A program made the position numbers and the translations under genes. This document shows, piece by piece, positions 1-10,100 of a stretch of DNA of 64,000 nt. Each line of letters starts with the position of its first letter. Positions within the stretch are counted from its first letter, which is position 1. The stretch is from JACMRI01 sp043778625 (GTDB lineage: Bacteria > Bacteroidota > Bacteroidia > UBA4408): positions 1 through 64,000 of the forward strand of contig JAYWFU010000044.1 of the NCBI GenBank assembly GCA_043778625.1. The letters are read 5' to 3'. The notes under the pieces were generated by a model. It did no database searches. It had not been told where the DNA came from and worked only from the letters and a program-made list of their open reading frames with translations.

Positions 1-94
1 TATGCAGAAATTACGAACTGCTTTTTGAAACAGCTGAAGAAATGGTTAAGCTGTCTGCTATAAAATTATTATTGAATAAAATTTAAACAGGCTC
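1..94 (+). mobile_element. Right end of an IS5-like insertion sequence, cut by the window edge
   Basis: The window opens inside a reading frame that resembles the C-terminus of IS5-group transposases. Just after its stop, at 82-94, the sequence TTTAAACAGGCTC looks like the terminal inverted repeat of IS5/IS427-type elements, and it is followed by TAA, a plausible short target duplication. The left end lies outside the window, so neither the matching repeat nor the duplication can be confirmed. The assignment rests on recall of the family's end sequences and is moderate. Confidence 0.5.
3..86 (+). CDS. Transposase C-terminal fragment (IS5-like), partial at the left edge
   Basis: An open frame runs from the first bases to a TAA at 84-86 and gives 27 residues, including NYELLFETAEEMVKL and ending in LLLNKI. 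IS5-family DDE transposases typically finish with an (N/D)YE-x-L-x-x-(T/S)-(A/S)-E-x-M-(I/V) stretch followed by an (A/M)IRLxLxRx helix, which this matches in order and spacing. The catalytic DDE residues would lie upstream, outside the window. Whether the full transposase is intact cannot be seen from here. Confidence 0.5.
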   Translation, partial: CRNYELLFETAEEMVKLSAIKLLLNKI

Positions 95-127
95 TAATAT
101 AAACTGTTTTAATCGCATTCATTTTTT

Positions 128-217
128 TTAGTTGACTTTTTGCTTTGTATTGCTGCCTGCGCTTTGTCATGCCCCTACAGTTTTGCTTTTGTATAGTTCA
201 AAACGGCTAGCTTCTGT
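128..217 (-). pseudogene. Decayed C-terminal fragment of an M1-type peptidase
   Basis: Read on the minus strand from 217 to 128, the frame gives TEASRFELYKSKTVGA, a TGA stop (167-169), then QSAGSNTKQKVN and a TAA stop. The intact M1 peptidase at 33725-36085 ends in the same register: TEPSRFELYKRKITGRG followed by QSVGGNPMQKANEKK. The resemblance also holds at DNA level (for instance the stretch around 190-210 against 33800-33820). The fragment is therefore the tail of a paralogous or duplicated peptidase gene, broken by an in-frame stop and with nothing recognisable upstream. It sits between an IS end and kdtA, which suggests IS-associated decay. Confidence 0.65.
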
Positions 218-437
218 TATTAATTTAAAGTTACATTTTTTAGGGCAATAATATCCAATTAATCTATTTAAATTCTATTCGTTTTTTAATTTTTCAGTAT
301 GTATTCATGAGAGCTTCTCCGTTAGTTAGCACTACGTTTCCAACTAAAGTACAGGTTTTTAAACCCTAATGACTGTTACATTTATTACTTGAATGTAAGT
401 TTCAATCTAGATAATAAGTCTATAATTATTTTAAACA
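218..437. other. Intergenic remainder downstream of kdtA
   Basis: About 220 AT-rich bases between the peptidase remnant and the 3' end of the Kdo transferase gene. I see no convincing gene. There are short inverted repeats (GGTTTTTAAACC near 354-365; TTACATT/AATGTAA near 376-397) but neither has the T-run expected of a terminator for the minus-strand operon. Confidence 0.4.
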
Positions 438-1667
438 CTACTCAATACCTTTCAATATTAATTGCGTAGCGCCCAATCGTTGTTGTACAAAGCTTTTAGC
501 GTTGTTAGCTAATTCGTTATAATAATTTTCATGAGTAATTAACTGTTGTATTGCAAGTTGTAGTTCTTTAGCATTGGCTACCGATAGTGCGCTGTGTGCA
601 CTTAATAGCTCTTGAACCTCGTAAAACTTAGCGTGTTTCGGCCCAAACAACACAGGTATGCCGTACACGGCGGCTTCCAAAGTATTGTGTACCGCCTTGC
701 CAAAACCTCCGCCCACGTAGGCAATGGTAGCCATACTGTATATTGAAGATAAAATACCTACGTTATCAATTATCAACACTTTACTATTTATTGTAACGTT
801 AAAATTACTGTACTTACTCGGAGCATAATTAGCAAATGCTGTAAGTAACCTTTGGACGTTAGCTTCCGTTACATTGTGCGGAGCTATTACTAATTTATAT
901 TCGGTTTGTAATTTAATAGTAGTGTTGTATAAGTGAAGCCAAATTTGTTCGTCCACCCACCACGAACTACCTAATACAATAAGTTTTTTGTCTTGTGCAA
1001 ATTGTGTTATTATATCAATAGGCTTAGCTTGCGTGGCTATGTGTTGTACTCGGTCGTAGCGAGTATCACCTACTAAGGTATGTTGTGTAATACCAATGTT
1101 AGTAAGCAATTGAGCTGTTTGTGTGTTTTGTGTAAAAAAATGAGTTACTGTTTTTAACTCGTTAGCAAACCATGCGCCGTACCATTTAAAAAAATACTGA
1201 TTAGGGCGCAACAGCGCACACACGTAATACGTAGGTATATGACGTTGGTGTAGTACCGCGATGCAATTAAACCAAAATTCATATTTAATAAAAAATACTT
1301 TAGTAGGTTTTACCTGCTCTACAAAGTGTGTAGCATTGGCAATAGTATCAATGGGGATATAACATGTTAAATCGGCTAGAGCGTAGTTCTTACGCACCTC
1401 GTAGCCACTTGGGCTAAAAAAGGTAACAATAATTTTAATACTAGGGCTGGTAGTTCTTAATTGCTCAATAAGTGGGCGCGCCTGCTCAAACTCGCCCAAC
1501 GACGCACAATGAAACCAGTAGTTATCTTCAGCAGGTACAAAGGCTTGCAACTGTTTATCAATAGTCTTACGTCCTTGCACAAATAATTTTGCCTTGGTAT
1601 TCACTAAGGCTGCTAATTTTAGTAGGCTGTAATACAATACAATTAATACGGTGTAAAGAGCGCGCAT
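438..1667 (-). CDS. waaA: 3-deoxy-D-manno-octulosonic acid (Kdo) transferase
   Basis: A 409-residue glycosyltransferase, the usual length for WaaA/KdtA. It transfers Kdo from CMP-Kdo to lipid A precursor at the inner face of the inner membrane. The N-terminal hydrophobic stretch (about residues 5-22) is the membrane anchor, followed by the conserved block HCASLGEFEQARPL (near 53-66) containing the family's catalytic-base Glu, and ITFFSPSGYE-like sequence (VTFFSPSGYE near 81-90). The C-terminal GT-B half has YVGGGFG and HNTLEAAVYGIPVLFGP, the CMP-sugar binding region. It is the last gene of a minus-strand run, 43 bp after the glycosyltransferase gene, so both may serve the outer envelope. Confidence 0.93.
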   Translation of the reverse strand: MRALYTVLIVLYYSLLKLAALVNTKAKLFVQGRKTIDKQLQAFVPAEDNYWFHCASLGEFEQARPLIEQLRTTSPSIKIIVTFFSPSGYEVRKNYALADLTCYIPIDTIANATHFVEQVKPTKVFFIKYEFWFNCIAVLHQRHIPTYYVCALLRPNQYFFKWYGAWFANELKTVTHFFTQNTQTAQLLTNIGITQHTLVGDTRYDRVQHIATQAKPIDIITQFAQDKKLIVLGSSWWVDEQIWLHLYNTTIKLQTEYKLVIAPHNVTEANVQRLLTAFANYAPSKYSNFNVTINSKVLIIDNVGILSSIYSMATIAYVGGGFGKAVHNTLEAAVYGIPVLFGPKHAKFYEVQELLSAHSALSVANAKELQLAIQQLITHENYYNELANNAKSFVQQRLGATQLILKGIE

Positions 1668-1710
1668 TACTGTATAGTTAAATATAATTGTAGCGTAAAA
1701 TAATTCATTA

Positions 1711-4074
1711 CTACGCTACCTGCACAGTATTATTCACTACCCACAACTTAGTTAATGTAAGTATGTCATTTTTAATACTGTAATTTTTGTAGTAGTATGT
1801 GTCGTAACTATCGCTAACAGTACCTACAAGTAATAACGACGGCGTGTAAAAAGCTGTAGAATTTATGCCTAACCACGTGTGAGAACTAAGTAAACATTTA
1901 ATGGCTTGTTGCACAACGGAGCTTTTATTAGTAGCCAATAAAAACGGACTAGCCAGCAACGTGGCTATGCTAAACAAGCCACTAATAAACCTACGTTGCC
2001 ATACTTGATAAGGTTGTAATTGCGCAGTAGCATTAACAAATTTATTACGTATGTACAAGTTACTGGTGCTTGTAATGTATTTGTGCGGCGCTATGTATAT
2101 TTTAAATTCAGTACCTAACCCACGCCATTGCTCCATAATATTTATTATGCTTGCATACGGAATTTTAGAACTCGAAAAAACAATTTCGCTACAATACGCC
2201 GTTTCTTTTTTTGATAATAACAATGCTTTTTCTAATGATAGAAATAATACATCGTTGGCTATAAATTTTTTATCTTGATTAATAATTGAAAATATACTTT
2301 CATACTCCGTTTCGTTATTACTAATAATAAGCACACGCTTGTAATTGCCGGCCAATAGCGAGTGTTCGGTATTTAGATAATACACAATTACATTATACGT
2401 TAAAATATCCATTACAAATAACACCAGTAATAGCGCCAGCATTAGCACAGGAGTTAATACACAGGCAAATGTGCCATACAATACTACTACCCCTAATACA
2501 TTGGTAATAGCATGCCCCAACCAATGCCTATCGTTACTGTAATTGCCTTGCAAAAACTGAATACTCATTAATGCTGAGGTAAATAAAACCGTTTGTACAG
2601 TAGTTACATTACTGCTATAAAGTACACCAAACAAAAAAAGATAAAGCGCAATATCAAAAAACACAAAGCGTGCTAGCGTAAAAAACCTATTAAGTATAGC
2701 CAAGCCCGCACGCAAGTATATAGCTACATTAATCATGGCCGTAAAACCCTTGTTAAAACGTTTGGTAAAATGTTTTTCCGAAAAAATAATCATTGCCTTG
2801 TAAAACACCATTACGTAGTTAATACTGCTTTTTTTGGTGGACTCGCCCTTGTAATGTATTATTTTAGTGTGCGGATAGTAATAATTTTTGTAACCCGCCA
2901 ATGTTATGCGATAGCTAAGATCAATATCCTCACCATACATAAAAAAATTTTCGTCCAGCACTCCACATTTATCAAGAGTTTCCATACGCATCATCATATA
3001 TGCTCCTGATAGCACATCAATAACATTAGTTTCGTTTTCAGACAAATACCCTAAGTGATATTGTCCAAATTTTTTGGATTTAGGGAGTAAAGTGGATAGC
3101 CCAAATATTTTATAAAAAGCTACTTCGGGAGTTGGCAAGCCTCGTTTTGACTCGGGTAAAAACTGTCCAAAGCCATCTACCATTTTCACCGTTAATCCGC
3201 CACAGTTAGGCGTTGCATCAAAAAAAGCAATCGTCTTGGCAAACGTATCTTCACTTACCACAGTGTCAGGGTTAAGCAATACCACATATTCTGCATTACT
3301 TGCAATTACAGCCTGGTTATTAGCTTTAGAAAATCCTTTGTTATCCAAGTTAGCAATAACTTTTACACTAGGAAAATTGGCTTGCACGTGTGCCACCGAA
3401 CCATCAGTCGAATTATTGTCTACCACCCACACCTCAATAGCCAAGCCTTGTGCAGCCGCCATTACAGAGTGTAAGCATTGATCTAAGTAATATTTAACGT
3501 TATAACTTACAATTATAACCGATAGTTTGTTTGTTTTCAAAGCACCATTGTTTTGTATTTCAATTAAATTAGAATTATAATCATAAGTCATTTCCAAGTG
3601 TCTGTCCCAATTTATAAATTCATCACAACTAAAAGAAAGTTTACCATCATTCCATTTTCCAAATTTAATCATGTCTAACTGTATGGGAGACAATATTTCA
3701 ACTGGATTTTCAATATCATTATTATTTATTTTGTAAATATTATAATATGTTGATACTATAAAATTACCATCTGGTGTCGAGGTTAAATTTTGATAACCAT
3801 GATCTTCTACAACCTTTATAAGTTTAGCTGTTATTAAATCGAATAGAAATAAATAATTTGATGTTAAAATTAATAAAACATTCTTTTTTGTAGATTTTGT
3901 AATACTTATAGGAGCACCCCTAAATTGTCCGCACCAATATTCATAATTTTCATCTGTAAATTTTATCCACGTCCAAATTTGAGATTGCGACACGCTATTT
4001 ATATCAGAATCATAAATAACTTCAGAAAACTCACCCGAAATTGGTCGTGTAATTATTTGTGCGTCTAAAATCAT
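1711..4074 (-). CDS. Family 2 glycosyltransferase with membrane and Rossmann-like C-terminal parts, fused to an extra N-terminal domain
   Basis: A 787-residue protein in two unlike parts. Residues 183-787 form a Bacteroidota-type GT2: LSVIIVSYNV start, VVDNNSTDGS (219-224 core), LLNPD at 266-270 in place of DxD, GEDIDLSYR at 381-389, hydrophobic segments between about 450 and 570, then a Rossmann-like region opening with YKRVLIISN near 578. Residues 1-182 are not part of normal GT2 enzymes, which usually start at the LSVIIVSYN strand. This stretch has Trp-rich, beta-rich sequence (WTWIKF, YWCGQFRGAP, STPDGNFIVSTYY) like small beta-propeller-type proteins seen in toxin-immunity loci (from memory, not searched). 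Its Asn codons are almost all AAT and it is more AT-rich than the rest. No Met lies at the junction near 3528, so the fusion supplies the start. Lies 30 bp downstream of recR. Confidence 0.85.
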   Translation of the reverse strand: MILDAQIITRPISGEFSEVIYDSDINSVSQSQIWTWIKFTDENYEYWCGQFRGAPISITKSTKKNVLLILTSNYLFLFDLITAKLIKVVEDHGYQNLTSTPDGNFIVSTYYNIYKINNNDIENPVEILSPIQLDMIKFGKWNDGKLSFSCDEFINWDRHLEMTYDYNSNLIEIQNNGALKTNKLSVIIVSYNVKYYLDQCLHSVMAAAQGLAIEVWVVDNNSTDGSVAHVQANFPSVKVIANLDNKGFSKANNQAVIASNAEYVVLLNPDTVVSEDTFAKTIAFFDATPNCGGLTVKMVDGFGQFLPESKRGLPTPEVAFYKIFGLSTLLPKSKKFGQYHLGYLSENETNVIDVLSGAYMMMRMETLDKCGVLDENFFMYGEDIDLSYRITLAGYKNYYYPHTKIIHYKGESTKKSSINYVMVFYKAMIIFSEKHFTKRFNKGFTAMINVAIYLRAGLAILNRFFTLARFVFFDIALYLFLFGVLYSSNVTTVQTVLFTSALMSIQFLQGNYSNDRHWLGHAITNVLGVVVLYGTFACVLTPVLMLALLLVLFVMDILTYNVIVYYLNTEHSLLAGNYKRVLIISNNETEYESIFSIINQDKKFIANDVLFLSLEKALLLSKKETAYCSEIVFSSSKIPYASIINIMEQWRGLGTEFKIYIAPHKYITSTSNLYIRNKFVNATAQLQPYQVWQRRFISGLFSIATLLASPFLLATNKSSVVQQAIKCLLSSHTWLGINSTAFYTPSLLLVGTVSDSYDTYYYKNYSIKNDILTLTKLWVVNNTVQVA

Positions 4075-4104
4075 ATTGTACTTTCTATTATAACTTACAC
4101 CAAG

Positions 4105-4719
4105 CTAACGAGCATATTCGTAATTTATTCTGTTTGATATTGATTTTCCTAGTGTTAATTCGTCAGTATATTCTAAGGCATCGTTGTGTGCTATGCCTCG
4201 GGCTATGGTAGTTATTTTAATATCAGTAAATTGCTGTAAACGTTTAAACACATAAAAACTAGTCGTTTCGCCCTCTACCGTGGTGTTTAGTGCAAGTACT
4301 ACCTCTTTAATTTCGGCACTAGCTACTTTGGTTAGCAACGAGTTTATAGTTAAATCATCGGGGCCTATACCGTCCATGGGATTTACCAAACCATTAAGTA
4401 CATGATATATGCCTTTGTACTGAGCGGTGTTTTCAATAGCCATTACATCACGTACATCTTCCACTACACATAACATAGTATGGTCGCGCATGGGGTTAGC
4501 GCATATATTACATATTGCAGTATCGCTTATGTTGTGGCATTGCGTGCAATAATTAGTTAACGTACGAAACTGTTCAATGGCTCGCCCTAAGGCTATGGCT
4601 TGCTCAGGTGCTTGCTTTAACAAGTGTAATGATAAGCGCATGGCCGTGCGCTTGCCAATAGTGGGTAGCTTACTAAGTTCTTCCACTACTTGTTCCATAA
4701 GTGTGCTTGGGTAGTGCAT
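4105..4719 (-). CDS. recR: Recombination mediator protein RecR
   Basis: 204 residues, the normal RecR length. RecR works with RecO (and RecF) to load RecA on gapped single-stranded DNA. The N-terminal helix-hairpin-helix is LPTIGKRTAMRLS (near 18-30). A four-Cys zinc motif follows (CTQCHNISDTAICNIC, near 58-73), then a Toprim domain beginning LCVVEDVRDVMAIE. The start lies 6 bp after sufD's stop, so the two genes are probably co-transcribed. Alternative start Met8 (MEQVVEEL) is possible. recF, its pathway partner, is at 36790-37875 in the same window but in another operon. Confidence 0.95.
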   Translation of the reverse strand: MHYPSTLMEQVVEELSKLPTIGKRTAMRLSLHLLKQAPEQAIALGRAIEQFRTLTNYCTQCHNISDTAICNICANPMRDHTMLCVVEDVRDVMAIENTAQYKGIYHVLNGLVNPMDGIGPDDLTINSLLTKVASAEIKEVVLALNTTVEGETTSFYVFKRLQQFTDIKITTIARGIAHNDALEYTDELTLGKSISNRINYEYAR

Positions 4720-4725
4720 TATGTA

Positions 4726-6033
4726 TTACACCGCCAACTTATCCTCCATACACGCTGTTACGTAATTACGAAGCGTTGGGTTTACGATGCGATCAATAAC
4801 TTCGCCTGCAAAAGCGTGCATCATTATACGCTTAGCGCTTTCTTTGCCTATTCCACGAGCTTGTAAGTAAAATATGGCTTCCTCGTCAATTTGCCCAGTG
4901 GTGGTACCGTGCGAACATTTTACATCATCAGCATATATTTCTAACTGAGGCTTGGTGTTAATAGTGGCATCAGTACTTAACAATATATTTTTCGACGATT
5001 GATAGGCATTCGTTTTTTGCGCATCTTTTCGTACAAATATTTTTCCGTTAAATACTCCTGTACTTTTATCCATTAGTATGCCCTTGTACAACTCGCTGCT
5101 GTCGCAGTGCGGCATAGCGTGGTCCACAGTGGTGTGGTTATCCATTAATTGGGAAGCACTAGGCATAAACAAACCATTTAATGCCGTGTTACAATAGCTG
5201 TTGTTTAACGTTACTGTTAAGTTATTACGTGTATAACTTCCTCCTAGTGTAATTACATTGCTAGTAAAATTACTACTCGCTGCTTGGCTTACGCAAGTGG
5301 CGTTAATAGTGTTGAGTAGGGCATTGTCGTTTTGCAAATGCTCATGTTTTACAATAGCATTTTCGCCTACTACAATTTCGGTTACGTTGTTGCGTATGGC
5401 TTTAGACGTAAGTTCATGCGATATACTATGCTCCATAATGTGGCAAGACGCATTGCCGTCTACCACTACTAAATTTCGGGCATTACTAATTTGTGGTGTA
5501 GCGCCTGTGGTAATGTTGAGGATATAAATAGGTTTGGTAATATGTTCGTAGGCTTTAACGTACACAAAAACCCCACTGGTAAACGCTGCGGTATTTAAGG
5601 TACACAGTGCATCGGTGGTAGTGGGGCACAGTGTGTTAAAATGTTTTTGTAACACATCAGCATGTGCGGTAAATGCTTGCTTAAAGTTACATACGATTAA
5701 TTTTTCTTTAATGTCCAATGTAGTAAGCGTGTCGTTATAGTAACCATTCACTGTAACTATTACATGCGCATCGGCATTGGTAAATAGTACATCGCTTAAG
5801 CTTGTTAATGCAGGTGTTGATGATTGTGCAACGCTCCATTCGCCTTTAAATAATGGCTCAGCGGGGGCATACTTATATTCTTCGTTACGGCGGTTAGGTA
5901 AGCCTAATGCTATAAATTGTTCGTAAGCAGTTTGGCGTAAGGTGCTAATCCAATCAATACCACTAATGGTTACCTGCGGATATATTAATTGCGCTATAAC
6001 GTTAGCTACGGTTGTTTTTTCAGTTGTTATCAA
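4726..6033 (-). CDS. sufD: Fe-S cluster assembly protein SufD
   Basis: 435 residues, right for SufD, a component of the SufBC2D scaffold that builds iron-sulfur clusters in the cytoplasm. The beta-helix core contains VVVDGNASCHIMEHSIS and VGENAIVKHEHLQND. The C-terminal signature AHPQLEI-type block is here TKPQLEIYADDVKCSHG, followed by GTTTGQIDEEAIFYLQARGI, which holds the conserved Cys-Ser-His and DEEA..Y..RGI of the SufB/SufD family. It lies 54 bp downstream of sufC. SufB and SufS, the usual companions, are not in this window. Confidence 0.95.
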   Translation of the reverse strand: MITTEKTTVANVIAQLIYPQVTISGIDWISTLRQTAYEQFIALGLPNRRNEEYKYAPAEPLFKGEWSVAQSSTPALTSLSDVLFTNADAHVIVTVNGYYNDTLTTLDIKEKLIVCNFKQAFTAHADVLQKHFNTLCPTTTDALCTLNTAAFTSGVFVYVKAYEHITKPIYILNITTGATPQISNARNLVVVDGNASCHIMEHSISHELTSKAIRNNVTEIVVGENAIVKHEHLQNDNALLNTINATCVSQAASSNFTSNVITLGGSYTRNNLTVTLNNSYCNTALNGLFMPSASQLMDNHTTVDHAMPHCDSSELYKGILMDKSTGVFNGKIFVRKDAQKTNAYQSSKNILLSTDATINTKPQLEIYADDVKCSHGTTTGQIDEEAIFYLQARGIGKESAKRIMMHAFAGEVIDRIVNPTLRNYVTACMEDKLAV

Positions 6034-6087
6034 AACTATAAACGAGTGTTGTTATTAAAAAATATAAATTATAGTAAAGCTTTTGGC

Positions 6088-6849
6088 CTATGCGTACATA
6101 GCGTCAGCTTCTTTTTTAATATGGTCGTAACCAAGTTCTTCAAGTTCCAAAGCAAGCTCTTTACCACCACTTTTAACAATACGACCGTTGTACAATACGT
6201 GCACATAATCAGGTACTATATATTCTAATAGGCGTTGGTAGTGTGTTACTACTATGGTAGCCGTTTTATCTGATTTTAATTTATTTACGCCATTAGCCAC
6301 TATCCGCAATGCATCAATATCGAGCCCGCTGTCGGTTTCATCTAATATAGATAATGTGGGTTCAAGCATTGCCATTTGAAATATTTCGTTGCGTTTTTTT
6401 TCACCTCCACTAAATCCTTCGTTTACACTACGGCTTGCAAGGTTTTCTTTTAGTTCCACTAAGGCTTGTTTTTCTTTTACCATTTTTAAAAACTCGGCAG
6501 GAGGCATAGGTGCAAGTCCACGGTATTCGCGAATTTCGCTTATTGCGGTTTTCAAAAAATTAATATTGCTTACCCCGGGTATTTCTACCGGGTATTGAAA
6601 CGCTAAAAATATTCCTTCTCGCGCCCTATCTTCAGGCGAAAGTTCTAATACGTCTTTACCGTTAAACACTACTTCTCCACTAGTTACTTCATAATCGCTA
6701 CGACCAGCAAGTATATTAGCTAGGGTAGATTTACCTGAGCCATTAGGCCCCATTATAGCGTGTATTTCGCCAGCTTTAACCTCAAGCGATAAGCCCTTTA
6801 AAATTTCTTTTTCTTCGCAGCGTGCGTGCAGGTTTTTTATTGATAACAT
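6088..6849 (-). CDS. sufC: Fe-S cluster assembly ATPase SufC
   Basis: 253 residues, ABC-type ATPase of the SufBCD complex. Walker A is GPNGSGKST (34-42), the ABC signature is GFSGGEKKRNEI, and Walker B is LSILDETDSGLD, where the DETDSGLD form is typical of SufC rather than transporters. The D-loop and H-loop (VTHYQRLL) follow. It is the first gene of the minus-strand run sufC-sufD-recR, with 265 bp upstream without a gene. In many Bacteroidota sufB directly precedes sufC, but here the upstream neighbour is unrelated. Confidence 0.96.
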   Translation of the reverse strand: MLSIKNLHARCEEKEILKGLSLEVKAGEIHAIMGPNGSGKSTLANILAGRSDYEVTSGEVVFNGKDVLELSPEDRAREGIFLAFQYPVEIPGVSNINFLKTAISEIREYRGLAPMPPAEFLKMVKEKQALVELKENLASRSVNEGFSGGEKKRNEIFQMAMLEPTLSILDETDSGLDIDALRIVANGVNKLKSDKTATIVVTHYQRLLEYIVPDYVHVLYNGRIVKSGGKELALELEELGYDHIKKEADAMYA

Positions 6850-7114
6850 AATAGCTTTTTTGATTTTGTATTTATTCTGCGAATATACTAAAAACTATGC
6901 GTTATTATGACGTTTAAATTTGTTAGTTCTTAGTATGCATTAAAAATATATCTTGAGTTAAAACGCGCTGTTTTTTTAGTTATTACAGACGCATAATGGT
7001 ATTATCTAAACTAACGGCGAAGAACTTACAAAGCATAAATACGCCACGTAAATAAATTAACAACTTTGCTACTTAAGGTTAAGCCTAGCATCAGTTTATT
7101 TATGTATTACTGTA

Positions 7115-10100
7115 TTACTCCTTTTCTTCATCAGGTGTTTTTTCCATTTTTTTCACAAAATCTTTTTTCTTCTTTTCAGTTGATAAAATAAATGTGTATC
7201 CTTTTTGTCCTTTTTCTCCCTCGTTACGGCGCTTGTCGGGCTTTAAGGTTTTAATAATAGTATTAAATGCTTCGTCGCTCGATACAGCTTGCATCAAACT
7301 ATTAGCGTAATTAAAATAGTACCAATTGTTATCGTCAAATTTAAGAAACATATTAATTTGCTCGCCACTACGTTTTTTAATTACTTCAATATAGCCATCA
7401 ATTTTTTTGTTTACCTGATTTTTGTATATGCTACCAATACCCAGTTTACCATCACTTACAAACGAACGTGTTTCTTGATTCCATTTTAATTTAAGTTCGT
7501 TAAACATTATGGTATGTTCTAATTCTGAAGGGAATTTTTTAAACGAGCCATACAAACTTAATTGTGATATTAATTTTTCGGCTTCTTCTTTCGGCATTAA
7601 TTCGCGTAGCCCGCGCTCGTATGTAGTGCGTGATGTACTTACTGCTTCGGCGTCAGTCTTTGCATCTAAGGCGTTGTAAATTAGCTTAATGGCGCTTTCG
7701 TCAAAAAAGAAATCGAGTGTCATTAATACGTCCATAGTAACAGCTTTGTTTACCAAATTGTATTTGGCATTGCCCACCGTACTTACTTTTACTTGCCCCA
7801 TATCTTTTACAACCTCAAACTTACCTTCGCCATTTATCACGCAAGTTTTAGTACTTAAACTTAAGTAATTACCAGGAAAATTTTGTTCTTTCAGTTTTTC
7901 TTTACTCGAAATTCTATACTCGCTACTTGCCTTATCGTAAGTAATATAACCGTCAGCAGTAATTACCTCTTGGTCACTATAGTTTTCTTTTTTACTAGCA
8001 AATGCCGCATACACGTAAGTACTATCGCTGTTGCTTAACGCCAAGCCGCTTGCCATTTTGTTATTATCACGGTCAGTCGATTCTTTATTAATAGGTATTA
8101 ATATTTCTTTAGGGTCAATTACACTTTCAAACCCTAACCAGCTACGGCGCACTGCATCGCAGGTGTGCACAAGGCGTGCGCCACCTTTAAAGGTTAAAAA
8201 TTCGTTGGCTGCCTGTAGTTTTACTTTACCTATAAATTCAAACGATGGACTTAGTTTAAATTTCATATCCTCAGTTATATCGCCCTCAGCAAAGGTTTGG
8301 TAGGTAGTATCCACATCAATTTTATTAAATCGTATGGGGAATTTTTGTTTTAATTCATCCGTATAATCAAGCGTGCCACTACCTGTGTAACTTTTACGGC
8401 TAAATAATTTTGCGTTAGCATCGTATATTTCGTGATATTTAGTTACGCTATTAGCAATAATTTTACAGTGTTTTAGTTCGTCCATATCTGCATTTTTACG
8501 TATAACAACACTGCCACTATCAGGGTACACACGGGCATCAGCTACGTTAATTAATTTTACTTTTTTGCAGGTAATTATTTTTTGTTTTAAATCGTAACTT
8601 GCACTCATTGCTTTAAATCGCAATGAATCCTGATTTTCGTGAGTAGATATAAACTCGGGTCCATCAATATCAATATCTGCGCTTGGCGCCACATCTCCTT
8701 TATGCATTTTATCACTTGCACTCAATTCAATTGATTTTTTATCCATATACCAAGTAAATTTATCCATGAAACACATGTATTTATTTTGCGGAAAAAATAT
8801 CTTAGATGCCCCACCATTACTGGTAAATTCGCCCAAACGTTTTTCAAAATCAATGTGAGCTTTTACATTTTTAGTATTAAAAGTTAATCCTTGCGATGTT
8901 TCCGTATCTTTCAATTCGAAATCGGCAGTATCAGCGTCAAACGATTTTGCTTTAAACGTCATTAGCTTACTTATCATTGCGGCATCATTAAAATCAATAC
9001 GTCCGTTGGCACTCATACCCTTAGGCTCAAGTAACGATGTTCCTGTTAGCTTGCTGGATAGGTCGTAAAATTTAACTGGGTTATCCGTACTTTTATTGTA
9101 CATTTTATCATTTTTGGGCTCCCAGTGTATATTGGTTTTCTCACTTTCAACGTGCGGATATTCCACAGCCCCACCTTTTCGTTCCTCTACCAAATGTTTG
9201 TCGGCAACACAATTAACACTATCAGGATAAAATTTAAAATCAATACTTGTTGTAGTGGAAGTTATGTATTTTAAATCGCCTTCGCCTCGCAAACCTTGGT
9301 TACTCAACTTAACTTTAGCCGTAACAAATGTGCCTTTACCTCCATACATTGCAAATCCTTCAATAGGTGTTTCATGTATAAAACCTAATGAATAATCTTG
9401 TTGTAAACGTAATTTTTCTCTAAATGTAGGGAAAATTCCAGCTGAGGTAAATGAACCCTCAAAATTTACACCTGAATTGGTAAAATTGTCCAAACTATCA
9501 ATGGTAAATGGGTCTAACTGAAAGAAAAACTTATCGCGTTTGTAGGTACCATCCATAATATATTTTTTATCATAGTACACAAACGATGGCTTACTACAAT
9601 TAAAAATAGGGTATTCGGGAAAATTTTTAGCTCCCGATTTATTGTAGGGTTTGTCAATAAACAAATCGCCATTAATGTTTTCAATTACCGATTTACAACG
9701 TACTTGGTCGTACTCGCCATTGCTATTGGGTTCGTGACTTAGTACCCTAAAACGTAGGGAGTCGGTGTTAACTAAATTAATTTTAAAATTTACGTAATCA
9801 AACGAAAACTCTTTCCCAAAAAATTCAAATCGCCCTGCATATACTCGCCCTGCAAACTTAAAAAACCTGTCTTTTTGCATAGTAAGCTCTTGCTTTTTAG
9901 GATAGATAAATACGTTTTGCGAATCGCTTAATTGTATGCGCTCCACACCACGCATTTTTAAATCCCAATTTAATAAATTTAGTGTTGCATTTGACTCTCC
10001 TTTTATATCCGACTCAAATTCAATTACGTCGTAATCTACGCGCTTGTTGGCACTATTTAAATAAAAATAAAAACGGTCTTTAAGCGTAACTTGGTTGGTT

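Noticed and set aside
294..365. Short minus-strand frame giving KTCTLVGNVVLTNGEALMNTY
   Set aside because: It looks protein-like but is only 23 codons long, has a stop directly upstream and no link to the neighbouring remnant. I could not support it as coding.
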